Source of the DNA: Bacteroidales bacterium
GTDB taxonomy: Bacteria; Bacteroidota; Bacteroidia; Bacteroidales; GCA-2748055
Assembly (NCBI GenBank): GCA_024763595.1
Contig: JANTFK010000021.1
Coordinates: 1 to 16,497, forward strand
Length of the DNA stretch: 16,497 nt
Reading direction: 5' to 3'
Positions 6,460 through 13,337 of this stretch are shown here, piece after piece. The notes under the pieces are model-generated. The model had not been told where the DNA came from and searched no databases. It worked only from the letters and a program-made list of their open reading frames with translations. The translations under genes were made by a program, and so were the position numbers. Numbering within the stretch: the first letter of the stretch is position 1; every line of letters starts with the position of its first letter.

Positions 6460-7854
6460 ATGTATCAAAATACCCTTATGCGTTCCAAAAACCCCATCCG
6501 TTCCAAAGACCCCATTCGTTCCAAAAACCCCATCCGTTTCAAAGACCCTATACATTCCAAAGATCCTGTGCATTCCAAAGATCCTGTGCATTCTAAGAAT
6601 CCTATGCGTTCCAAAAAATCCATTCGTTTCCATTCTTCCGTGCCCGCTCTTTTGATTCTCCTGGCAGCTGGGGTGATGCTTTCGGGTTATTCGGATCCGG
6701 ATCCCGAATCAAAACTAAAGCGCAGAGCAGCACGTATCCATGCTGCTGCACTGACCGTGGACAGTCACACCGACACCCCACTGCAGCTGAACAGGGAGGG
6801 GTTCGATTTCGGCCGGCGGAACGACCCGGTGGAGAGCGGAAGCAAGATCGATTTGCCACGCATGAACGAGGGAGGCATGGACGGCATCTGGTTTGCCGTA
6901 TTTGTGGGGCAGTCGGACCGGACCCCGGAAGGCAACAGAAAGGCCTGGCAGCGGGCCCGGGAGATCACGCGGGCCATCCATGAGACTGTTGACCGTTTTC
7001 CGGATGACCTGGAGCTGGCCACCCGGGCAGATGATCTGAAACGGATCGCCCGGAAGGGGAAACACGCCATCTATATAGGCATGGAGAATGGCTATCCCAT
7101 TGGAAACAATCCGGACCTGCTCGATTCCTGCTATGCGAAAGGCATACGTTATATGACCCTGGTACATACAAAGAACAATGATATTTGCGACTCCTCCAAC
7201 GATACGACCGAACACGGGGGCCTCTCCCCCTTTGGGAGGGAAGTGGTTTCGCGCATGAACGACCTGGGGATGATGGTGGATGTATCCCATGCTTCGGACG
7301 ACGGTTTTTACAATATCATTGAACAGAGCCGTGCCCCGGTGATTGCTTCCCACTCCTGTTCCAGGGCCATCTGTGATAATCCCCGGAACATGACCGATGA
7401 GATGCTTCTGAAACTGAAAGAGAACGGCGGGGTGATCCAGATGTGTATCATGAGCGCCTATGTAAAAACCCCAACACCTGATCCGCAGCGGGATTCGGCG
7501 CGCAGGGAAGTGGTCACGAAGCACGGGAACTATTATAAGCTGGATGAGAAAGGCAAAGAGGCGTTCCTGGCTGACTGGTATGCAGTGGACCGGGAGTTCC
7601 CGGAGAAGCTGGCCACGGTGAGTGATGCGGTGGACCACATTGATCACATGGTGCAACTGATCGGCATCGATCATGTGGGGATCGGTACCGATCTCGATGG
7701 AGGGGGCGGACTGGCCGATTGCTACGATGTGAGCCAGATGGGTAACATCACCCTGGAGCTGGTCCGCCGCGGTTACACTGCCCGGGAGATCAAGAAGATA
7801 TGGGGAGGCAACCTGACACGCGTATTTAAAGCGGTGGAAGCGGCAGCCGAATAA
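6460..7854 (+). CDS. Exported membrane-dipeptidase (peptidase family M19)
   Basis: A zinc dipeptidase of the renal dipeptidase family that hydrolyses dipeptides outside the cytoplasm. In the 464-residue reading, the metal ligands are His103 and Asp105 (DSHTDTP), Glu209 (GMENG), His277 (DVSHASD) and His298 (ASHSCSRA). GIGTDLDGGGG (408-417) is the conserved C-terminal active-site block. All key residues are present, so the enzyme should be active. The first 60 residues are odd: an IRSKDP-type hexapeptide repeat encoded by an 18-bp minisatellite precedes the signal peptide. ATG 6604 would start just before a conventional signal sequence (MRSKKS..., hydrophobic VPALLILLAAGVML), so translation may begin at 6460, 6478 or 6604. 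At the lipobox position the sequence is LSGY rather than LSGC, so lipidation is not expected unless this is an error. The gene follows the olsF-like gene by 150 bp, and no strong own promoter is visible. Confidence 0.93.
   Translation: MYQNTLMRSKNPIRSKDPIRSKNPIRFKDPIHSKDPVHSKDPVHSKNPMRSKKSIRFHSSVPALLILLAAGVMLSGYSDPDPESKLKRRAARIHAAALTVDSHTDTPLQLNREGFDFGRRNDPVESGSKIDLPRMNEGGMDGIWFAVFVGQSDRTPEGNRKAWQRAREITRAIHETVDRFPDDLELATRADDLKRIARKGKHAIYIGMENGYPIGNNPDLLDSCYAKGIRYMTLVHTKNNDICDSSNDTTEHGGLSPFGREVVSRMNDLGMMVDVSHASDDGFYNIIEQSRAPVIASHSCSRAICDNPRNMTDEMLLKLKENGGVIQMCIMSAYVKTPTPDPQRDSARREVVTKHGNYYKLDEKGKEAFLADWYAVDREFPEKLATVSDAVDHIDHMVQLIGIDHVGIGTDLDGGGGLADCYDVSQMGNITLELVRRGYTAREIKKIWGGNLTRVFKAVEAAAE
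6478..6639 (+). repeat. 18-bp minisatellite, about nine units, at the 5' end of the dipeptidase gene
   Basis: Units begin at 6478, 6496, 6514, 6532, 6550, 6568, 6586, 6604 and 6622. Each reads approximately ATCCGTTCCAAAGACCCC and encodes [I/V/M][R/H]SK[D/N]P. Units 1-7 are well conserved; unit 8 (MRSKKS) and unit 9 (IRFHSS) are degenerate. The units contain no stop in several frames, which leaves spurious open frames on both strands here. The unit is a multiple of three, so gain or loss changes length, not frame. Confidence 0.93.
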
Positions 7855-7990
7855 AACCAGATTGTCACTGAGCCTGGAGCATTTCCATATTCGATATTTC
7901 TTGTTGGGTCCAACACATTCCGGACATTCATCAACAATTCAGGAGCGTTGAATAATTACGACAGATATAAAATATCCGTCCATTAGATGC

Positions 7991-8022
7991 AAAAGAAAAG
8001 AGGATGCCTGTAACAGGCACCC
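7991..8022 (-). terminator. Intrinsic terminator of the superoxide dismutase gene
   Basis: Read on the minus strand, TGCCTG and CAGGCA (8014-8019 with 8005-8010) form a six-pair stem with a 3-nt loop. Two further G-C pairs lie outside one mismatch, and the T-rich run TCTTTTCTTTT (8001-7991) follows. It sits about 70 bp past the sod stop, in the convergent gap with the dipeptidase gene. Confidence 0.6.
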
Positions 8023-8091
8023 TCCACCCAATAAAAAACCAACTAACTATTGAAAACTAACCCAAAACTTAATTTGAACCTAAACCTAATC

Positions 8092-8688
8092 CTATAACCC
8101 TTTTGCCACCGCTTCCCAGTTGATCACGTTCCAGAATGCTTCAATATACTCGGGCCTTCGGTTCTGGTACTTCAGGTAGTAAGCATGTTCCCATACATCG
8201 ATGTTCAGCAGTGGTGTGCCCTTCACTTCGGCCAGGTCCATCAGCGGATTGTCCTGGTTGGGTGTGGAAGTGACCACCAGCGAACCATCATCCTTCTTCA
8301 CCAGCCATGCCCAGCCCGAACCAAAACGGGTGGCTGCTGCCGTACTGAACTGGGTTTTGAACTCATCGAATGAACCAAAAGCACTGTTTATGCCATCCAG
8401 CAAAGCGCCTGTGGGTGTTCCTCCACCACCGGGTCCTATGACGGACCAGTAGAGGTTGTGGTTGTAAAATCCGCCCCCGTTGTTCCTTACCCCAGCGGGA
8501 GCCGATGAAACGGATGCGAAGATTTCCTCTGCAGTTTTCCCTTCAAGCCCGGCACTTTCCACCGCTTTATTGAAGTTGGCGGTATATGCGGCATGGTGCT
8601 TCGAATGGTGTATCTCCATGGTACGTGCATCTATATAGGGTTCCAGTGCACTGTAATCGTAATTCAGATCTGGTAATTGAAATGACAT
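8092..8688 (-). CDS. sodA: Superoxide dismutase, Fe/Mn family, Mn-type residues
   Basis: A cytoplasmic enzyme of 198 residues that dismutates superoxide to oxygen and peroxide. Metal ligands are His27 (IHHSKHH), the His of FYNHNLYW, and the Asp and His of DVWEHAYY, the family signature. Second-sphere residues favour the manganese class: the outer-sphere Gln is in PNQDNPLM, as in Mn-SOD, and the segment before the second ligand is GGGFYNH rather than the AAQ-W-NH of Fe-SODs. A cambialistic enzyme cannot be excluded. An upstream in-frame ATG at 8715 would add nine residues (YNNINNTT-like) absent from homologues, so ATG 8688 is preferred. A near-consensus -7 box (ATTATTTG, minus strand, 8713-8720), with TTG 21 bp further up (8742-8744), may drive it. 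An intrinsic terminator lies downstream at 7991-8022. Confidence 0.95.
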   Translation of the reverse strand: MSFQLPDLNYDYSALEPYIDARTMEIHHSKHHAAYTANFNKAVESAGLEGKTAEEIFASVSSAPAGVRNNGGGFYNHNLYWSVIGPGGGGTPTGALLDGINSAFGSFDEFKTQFSTAAATRFGSGWAWLVKKDDGSLVVTSTPNQDNPLMDLAEVKGTPLLNIDVWEHAYYLKYQNRRPEYIEAFWNVINWEAVAKGL

Positions 8689-8829
8689 TGTTGTATTGTT
8701 TATGTTGTTATACAAATAATCATCCTGTTGCTTCAGATGATCAATTTAGACTTAATATAAATAACCACGAACCGGGAGTTTTGTTCATTCCAGAATTGAT
8801 ATTTTTTCCGCACCGGCTGTCATAGTACA

Positions 8830-8876
8830 ATGCGCCTGCTTAATGAATGATGCGCCCTATTTTAAGATAATGCGCC
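8830..8876 (-). repeat. Three GGCGCAT motifs at exact 20-bp spacing
   Basis: GGCGCAT (minus strand) occurs at 8870-8876, 8850-8856 and 8830-8836. The first lies in the final codons of the T9SS-exported protein gene, the second directly abuts its stop codon, and the third is in the gap before the sodA promoter. The spacing corresponds to about two helical turns. This could be a protein-binding array or chance; nothing else supports a role. Confidence 0.45.
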
Positions 8877-10830
8877 GGGTTACACTGGTTTCACCATTGC
8901 GGTTCAGGCGGATCAGGTAGAGTCCGTGGGTATGCTCCCCGAGATCCAGTTCCATCTCATTTCGGCCGCTGATGTTGCCCTGTTCCAGCTCCTCACCCAG
9001 TATGTTGAACAGGGTGTAGGTGTCAAACGATCCGTTCCAGCTGATTCTGAACAGACCATTGCCCGGATTGGGATAGATGCTCAATCCCGCTGTGCTCTCT
9101 TCCCACTGGCCGGTCAGTGTGATCTGGAACATGTGGCTGAAGGAGTCGTGCCCGTTATCGGTGGCGATGGCCCCCTCCTCGTCCGAGATCTGTACCACAA
9201 TCATGTCGGAAGTAGCCTTGGTGCCCCCGTTGATATATTTCACCGTCCCGTCAATGAGGTCCTGCATGGTGAATGCATCGCCTGGTGCAAGGGCGGTCTC
9301 GCCCAGGTAAAGCGATCCCTCCTTGGTCACTTCAACGTTCGGAACAAGGGTGAAAGTAATGTGTGCCGCATCACTCTCCTCATCCGAGGCCGCCAGGTGA
9401 CTGGCGGTGATGAATGCCTCATGCCACTGGTCCACTTCAGTGGCCATGTTGGTGATGACCCTCGGGGGGTCATTGACCATGGTCACCGCAATTTCGAAGA
9501 AGACCTGCTCCTGCTCATTGGGCCCCTGTGCTTTGTTGCCCGACTCATCCTCCACGGTGAAGATAAACCCGTCGGTCAAGGTCATGGAACCATCGTTGCT
9601 GTAGGTGAGATTCCCCTGGCTGATATCGGCCTGAGTGAACGTTTCACCACTGTTGAGGGGGATGCCCGACAGCTTCACGACTCCGGCTTTGGGCCACACA
9701 TCGTCCAGCTCCGGATCGAAGGTATAGGTGATCAGGGAGGAGTCGCTCTCTGCATCCTCCGTCTTCAGATACGCTTCCGTGATGGTCACCTCACTTCCCT
9801 CGTCGGGTTGGAGGATCTCCAGGACGGTGATTTCCGGGGGATCGTTCACGGGTGTGACCGAAACCTGCAGATGGCACACTGTATCCGTTCCGGAAAAACT
9901 TTTGCCATCCGAGTCAAAGATCCTGAAACCCAGGCTGTCGCGAATGGTTTCTGAGCCGTTATGCACATAGCAGACCATGCCGTTTTTCAGCTGGTCCATG
10001 TTGAATGTATCCTCCGGTGCAAGGGGCACCGTATCCAGGAAGAGGGTCCCGTTACGGGGCATGTCGCTAACGCCGGCAGGAAGCACCAGGTAAATGGTGG
10101 AATCGTGCGATTCAATATCGGTCACCAGCAGTTGATCCACTCCCAGACAGGCCGTATCGCCCTCCATGACCTTCAGGGTATCGAGCTTTTCTAATGCAGG
10201 GGGGTCATTGACCCAGTACCAGCCATAATCCCACGAGCTGTAGGCGTTCACCCCGGTGGTTTTGTCCTCATAATAGTAAAGCGCAGGCTCCATCACATCG
10301 GGACTGTCGCCCGCTTCGAACAGAACATGCAGTTGGAATGCCATGCCCGGCGTCACATGGATGACACCGCCGGCGTAACCGTTTCCGGTAATGGGATCGG
10401 GCACCTCCATGACCACCGCGTTCCCGGTACCCTGCTCGGTGGCCACCAGGGTAAATTTCGTGTAGACCGTGGCGGCCTGGTCGTAGAGCGTGGTGGTGCC
10501 GGTCCATACCAACAAACCGGCCATGGGGTTGGAAGCATTCAGGTCGTACTGTAAAATCTCGTTGGGTTCATAAGTGCTCCCGTTCAGTGAAAGTTTGACT
10601 TCATCGGTCAGCGTGGCGAAATATACATCGGTGGTGGCAGCCAGATCGATCTGCGAATAGTAGAGGTCTTTGCCTGTTTTCCCGGTCTCTTCATCGTTCA
10701 GCTCACCGGTATGGGTGAATAGCATGTCCTTCGGGGGCGGGTTCTCGGGACCGTAGATGGTGTCCTGGGCAGGTGCATTGATCCAGAAGCACATTACCAT
10801 CATTCCGGATATCATCAGGGTACGTATCAT
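8857..10830 (-). CDS. T9SS-exported surface protein with CSPG/cadherin-like repeats
   Basis: A 657-residue protein with a Sec signal peptide (MIRTLMISGMMVMCFWINAPAQ, cleavage near 20-22), a unique N-terminal domain (about 23-206) and three repeats of about 120 residues (208-330, 331-453, 454-573). Each repeat opens with VNDPP or a similar element and carries an A-E-D/E-E-S-D motif plus an LxxGxVxY strand, the pattern of CSPG/Cadherin_3-type repeats. The C-terminus (583-657) has IYPNPGNG, LGEELEQG and GLYLIRL, followed by RRIILK: a type A sorting domain that directs secretion through the type IX system and attachment to, or release from, the cell surface. It probably binds other cells, surfaces or glycans; no catalytic domain is visible. 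Acidic Asp-rich loops suggest calcium binding. The gene is divergent from pruA, with 216 bp between them, and lies upstream of sodA on the same strand. Confidence 0.9.
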   Translation of the reverse strand: MIRTLMISGMMVMCFWINAPAQDTIYGPENPPPKDMLFTHTGELNDEETGKTGKDLYYSQIDLAATTDVYFATLTDEVKLSLNGSTYEPNEILQYDLNASNPMAGLLVWTGTTTLYDQAATVYTKFTLVATEQGTGNAVVMEVPDPITGNGYAGGVIHVTPGMAFQLHVLFEAGDSPDVMEPALYYYEDKTTGVNAYSSWDYGWYWVNDPPALEKLDTLKVMEGDTACLGVDQLLVTDIESHDSTIYLVLPAGVSDMPRNGTLFLDTVPLAPEDTFNMDQLKNGMVCYVHNGSETIRDSLGFRIFDSDGKSFSGTDTVCHLQVSVTPVNDPPEITVLEILQPDEGSEVTITEAYLKTEDAESDSSLITYTFDPELDDVWPKAGVVKLSGIPLNSGETFTQADISQGNLTYSNDGSMTLTDGFIFTVEDESGNKAQGPNEQEQVFFEIAVTMVNDPPRVITNMATEVDQWHEAFITASHLAASDEESDAAHITFTLVPNVEVTKEGSLYLGETALAPGDAFTMQDLIDGTVKYINGGTKATSDMIVVQISDEEGAIATDNGHDSFSHMFQITLTGQWEESTAGLSIYPNPGNGLFRISWNGSFDTYTLFNILGEELEQGNISGRNEMELDLGEHTHGLYLIRLNRNGETSVTRRIILK

Positions 10831-11022
10831 GGTGCGGATGTTTTAATTGTATACAAGTTACATAATCAATCCCCAGAAAGTCAAATATAGTTGATGAAAG
10901 TTTGAAACCGCTCCCGGTTCCTGTGTTGAAATACCTTAAAGGTGAAAAGCCGGGGATAAATACACTGTTTTCTGTGGTTTTTAGATGTTGTAGAATATAT
11001 GGATTGGGAACCCAGAAGGATA

Positions 11023-11030
11023 TATATTTG
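11023..11030 (+). promoter_or_regulatory. Bacteroidota -7 box TATATTTG upstream of pruA
   Basis: Exact match to TAnnTTTG. The predicted start lies about 7 nt downstream, leaving only roughly 10 nt of leader before ATG 11047. A TTG at 11004-11006 is somewhat too close (16 bp) to be an ideal -33 element. Confidence 0.6.
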
Positions 11031-11046
11031 AAAAAACAAAGAGATC

Positions 11047-12678
11047 ATGCCAAAAGGATTTTTCAAGATTCCGGAACCGGTCAATGAACGGATCAGGAAC
11101 TATGCACCGGGAACGCATGAGCGTGCCACCCTGAAACAGGAGATTGAGCGACTGCGATCGCAGGTAATGGATATACCCATGATCATCGGGGGGGAAGAGG
11201 TCCGCACAGGGAACAAGGTATCCATTCACCCGCCCCATGACCGGAAGCACCTGCTGGGGCACTATCATAAAGGGGATGCCAGCCATGTGCAGATGGCCAT
11301 CCGGGCTGCCCTGGATGCGAAGAAAAAGTGGGCGGCCCTCTCCTGGGAGCACCGTGCTTCCATTTTCCTGAAAGCTGCTGACCTGATCGCCATTCCCTAT
11401 GGCGATACCATCAATGCGGCCACCATGCTGGGGCAGAGTAAAAATGTGATGCAGGCAGAGATTGACAGTGCCTGCGAGATGGCCGATTTCCTCCGGTTCA
11501 ATGTGAAGTATATGTCGGAGATTTATCAGCAACAACCCCACTCTCCTGAGTTTACCTGGAACCGTATTGAGCATCGTCCCCTGGAGGGATTTGTATTTGC
11601 ACTGACCCCTTTTAATTTTACCTCCATAGCCGGTAACCTGCCCACCGCCCCTGCCATGATGGGGAACACGGTGGTATGGAAATGTTCCAATACGCAGGTT
11701 TACTCTGCCAGGGTGCTGATGGATGCCTTTGTGGAGGCGGGTGTACCCCCGGGTGTGATCAACCTGGTATTTGTGTCGGGACCGGTGGCCGGACAGGAGA
11801 TCTTCACCCATCCCGATTTTGCCGGGATCCATTTTACCGGTTCAACGGAGGTGTTCCAGCATATCTGGCAAACCATTGGTGCCAATATCAAAACCTACAG
11901 GTCCTATCCGCGCATCGTGGGTGAAACAGGCGGGAAGGACTTTATCTTTATGCATCCCACGGCTAAAATTGAAGAGGTGGTGGTGGCCATGGTACGGGGC
12001 GCCTTTGAATACCAGGGTCAGAAATGCTCAGCTGCATCCAGGGCCTATATCCCGCAGAGCCTGTGGCCGGAGGTGAAGAAGCGCATGGAGGATATGATCA
12101 GGGGGATCCGGATGGGACCACCCGAAAACTTCAACAATTTCTTCAATGCGGTGATCGACGAAACCTCCTTTGATAAGTTGGCAAGTTACATTGACCGCAC
12201 CCGTCAAGACAAGGATGCTGAGGTGATTATCGGGGGCGGCTATGACAAAACAGAAGGTTTCTTTATCGAACCAACCGTGATCCTTGCTTCCGATCCGCAG
12301 TATGTGACCATGCAGGAGGAGCTGTTCGGACCGGTGCTGACCCTTTATGTGTATGATGATGATCAGATTGAAGAGACGGTGGAGATCCTGAACAACACCT
12401 CCATCTATGCACTGACCGGTGCCATTTTTGCACAGGACCGTTATGCCATTGAGTTCCTGACAGACAGGTTGTCCGACTGCGCGGGGAACTTCTATATCAA
12501 CGACAAACCCACCGGTGCGGTGGTGGGACAACAACCCTTCGGCGGCGCACGTGGATCCGGAACCAACGACAAGGCCGGTTCCATACTCAATATGTTGCGG
12601 TGGGTATCTCCCCGAACCATCAAGGAAAACTTCCTGCCGCCCAAGGATTACCGCTATGCGTTTATGGATGATGAGTAG
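11047..12678 (+). CDS. pruA: L-glutamate gamma-semialdehyde (1-pyrroline-5-carboxylate) dehydrogenase
   Basis: NAD-dependent enzyme of 543 residues that oxidises glutamate gamma-semialdehyde to glutamate, the second step of proline degradation, in the cytoplasm. It belongs to the monofunctional P5CDH/ALDH4 group. Its elements are TPFNFT with Asn190, the nucleotide-binding FTGSTEV (263-269), the general base Glu293 in VGETGGKDF, and the nucleophile Cys327 in QGQKCSAASR. The C-terminal PFGGARGSGTNDKAG block (497-511) is characteristic of this subfamily. Length and all key residues are normal. It is not fused to proline dehydrogenase, and no putA/prodh gene is in the window, so that activity must be encoded elsewhere. 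The gene has its own -7 box at 11023 and a strong intrinsic terminator at 12715-12748, so it is probably monocistronic. Confidence 0.96.
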   Translation: MPKGFFKIPEPVNERIRNYAPGTHERATLKQEIERLRSQVMDIPMIIGGEEVRTGNKVSIHPPHDRKHLLGHYHKGDASHVQMAIRAALDAKKKWAALSWEHRASIFLKAADLIAIPYGDTINAATMLGQSKNVMQAEIDSACEMADFLRFNVKYMSEIYQQQPHSPEFTWNRIEHRPLEGFVFALTPFNFTSIAGNLPTAPAMMGNTVVWKCSNTQVYSARVLMDAFVEAGVPPGVINLVFVSGPVAGQEIFTHPDFAGIHFTGSTEVFQHIWQTIGANIKTYRSYPRIVGETGGKDFIFMHPTAKIEEVVVAMVRGAFEYQGQKCSAASRAYIPQSLWPEVKKRMEDMIRGIRMGPPENFNNFFNAVIDETSFDKLASYIDRTRQDKDAEVIIGGGYDKTEGFFIEPTVILASDPQYVTMQEELFGPVLTLYVYDDDQIEETVEILNNTSIYALTGAIFAQDRYAIEFLTDRLSDCAGNFYINDKPTGAVVGQQPFGGARGSGTNDKAGSILNMLRWVSPRTIKENFLPPKDYRYAFMDDE

Positions 12679-12714
12679 CAAAGTATAATTCCCGTTTATA
12701 GTTTTGTGGTGTTG

Positions 12715-12748
12715 AAAAAACGCCTTCCCCGTGGAGGCGTTTTTTTTT
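12715..12748 (+). terminator. Strong, probably bidirectional intrinsic terminator after pruA
   Basis: Six As, then a stem of CGCCTTC (12721-12727) with GGAGGCG (12733-12739) around a 5-nt loop, then nine Ts (12740-12748). The structure is a classic rho-independent terminator 40 bp past the pruA stop. The flanking A-run would let it act on the other strand as well. Confidence 0.88.
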
Positions 12749-12755
12749 AACTTTG
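12748..12755 (+). promoter_or_regulatory. Candidate -7 box TAACTTTG directly before the divIC-like gene
   Basis: Exact TAnnTTTG match that shares its first T with the terminator T-run and ends 4 nt before GTG 12760. If used, transcription would start about at the initiation codon, giving a leaderless mRNA. No -33 TTG is visible because that position falls in the terminator stem, so the match could be fortuitous. Confidence 0.35.
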
Positions 12756-12759
12756 AAGA

Positions 12760-13065
12760 GTGAAAGATCTCTTTGTCAAAATATGGCCCTGGTTGAAAAA
12801 CAAGTATGTGCTCACCATCTCGGTGTTTGCTGTCTGGATGCTCTTCTTTGACCAGAACAACATGGTGGATCGCCTGAAGATGTCTGCTGAGATCAGGCAA
12901 CTGGAGGCCGACAGGGAGTTTTACCTGGAGCAGATCGAAACAGACTCGACCCGGCTGCACGAGCTGACCACCAACAAAGAGAACCTGGAAAAGTATGCCC
13001 GCGAACAGTTCCTGATGAAGAAAAAGAATGAGGACGTGTTTGTGGTGATCGAAGAGGAGAAATAA
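12760..13065 (+). CDS. DivIC/FtsB family septum formation initiator protein
   Basis: A 101-residue bitopic membrane protein: short cytoplasmic N-terminus, one transmembrane helix (about 14-32, KYVLTISVFAVWMLFF), a coiled coil (about 36-80, rich in Leu/Glu/Gln) and the conserved tail EKYAREQFLMKKKNEDVFVV. The YAREQFxMKK motif is the family hallmark. DivIC/FtsB pairs with FtsL and supports FtsQ/FtsW/FtsI at the division site. GTG 12760 is the only plausible start: an upstream in-frame TTG runs into a stop at 12748, and the N-terminal W-L-K-N-K-Y pattern matches the expected family beginning. It lies 81 bp after pruA, beyond the terminator, and its 3' end is 13 bp from a convergent gene relic. 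Confidence 0.9.
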   Translation: MKDLFVKIWPWLKNKYVLTISVFAVWMLFFDQNNMVDRLKMSAEIRQLEADREFYLEQIETDSTRLHELTTNKENLEKYAREQFLMKKKNEDVFVVIEEEK

Positions 13066-13078
13066 CCTGTTCAAAGAA

Positions 13079-13326
13079 TCACATTACAAATTGCCCGGTG
13101 GATCTGTTATAAATAACATGAGCTCGGTGAAATGTCCCGATTGAATCGGCACCGGTCTCCGGATACGACAGGGCTACTCCTTCATGTTTCCATAGAACCA
13201 GGTCTTTGGATGTATAGACATTGATGCCCGGATTGAGCCCTGATGCAGGTTTCCCTGTTTCACCTTTGATGAGAATAGAAAGGCCGGGAGTGAAAGAAGG
13301 AGCAACGCTGTTTTCATTTTCATCAT
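13079..13326 (-). pseudogene. Relic of a secreted GH43-type glycosidase gene
   Basis: Two pieces of one decayed gene are visible on the minus strand. ATG 13326, 11 bp after the glycosyltransferase stop, opens a perfect Sec signal sequence (MMKMKTALLLLSLPAFLFSS), but that frame soon leads to nonsense and a TAG. In another frame, from about 13272 to 13079, the translation reads INVYTSKDLVLWKHEGVAL and then HVIYNRSTGQFVM before TGA. The patterns Y(S/T)SKDLxxWKxEGxxL and (H/K)VIYNxxTGxxVMW belong to the first blades of GH43 beta-propeller enzymes such as beta-xylosidase and galactan 1,3-beta-galactosidase relatives. The stop replaces the expected Trp codon. The region between signal and motif and the remaining propeller (over 200 residues) are gone. 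It was probably a secreted polysaccharide-degrading enzyme. Confidence 0.6.
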
Positions 13327-13337
13327 TTCTTAAAGTT

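Noticed and set aside
6478..6639. CRISPR array interpretation of the 18-bp repeats
   Set aside because: The units are directly adjacent with no unique spacers, and there are no cas genes nearby.
6404..6655. Alternative frames across the dipeptidase minisatellite on both strands
   Set aside because: The 18-bp unit happens to lack stops in several frames, so periodic open frames arise automatically. Only the frame joined to the dipeptidase leads to a real protein.
7902..7915. TGTTGG-GT-CCAACA palindrome after the dipeptidase gene
   Set aside because: It could be a terminator half-site or operator, but a 2-nt loop is too tight for a hairpin, no T-run follows, and no regulated promoter is next to it.
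8926..9954. 342-codon plus-strand frame inside the T9SS protein gene
   Set aside because: Antisense shadow of a gene with a signal peptide, repeats and a sorting domain; no motif of its own.
12699..12706. TAGTTTTG, a second TAnnTTTG match between pruA and divIC
   Set aside because: It lies just upstream of the strong terminator hairpin, has no -33 element, and would drive a transcript that ends at once; probably chance in AT-rich DNA.
10981..13074. Long minus-strand frames opposite pruA and divIC (283 and 348 codons)
   Set aside because: Complement of genes with complete catalytic or family motifs; the translations show no domain pattern.
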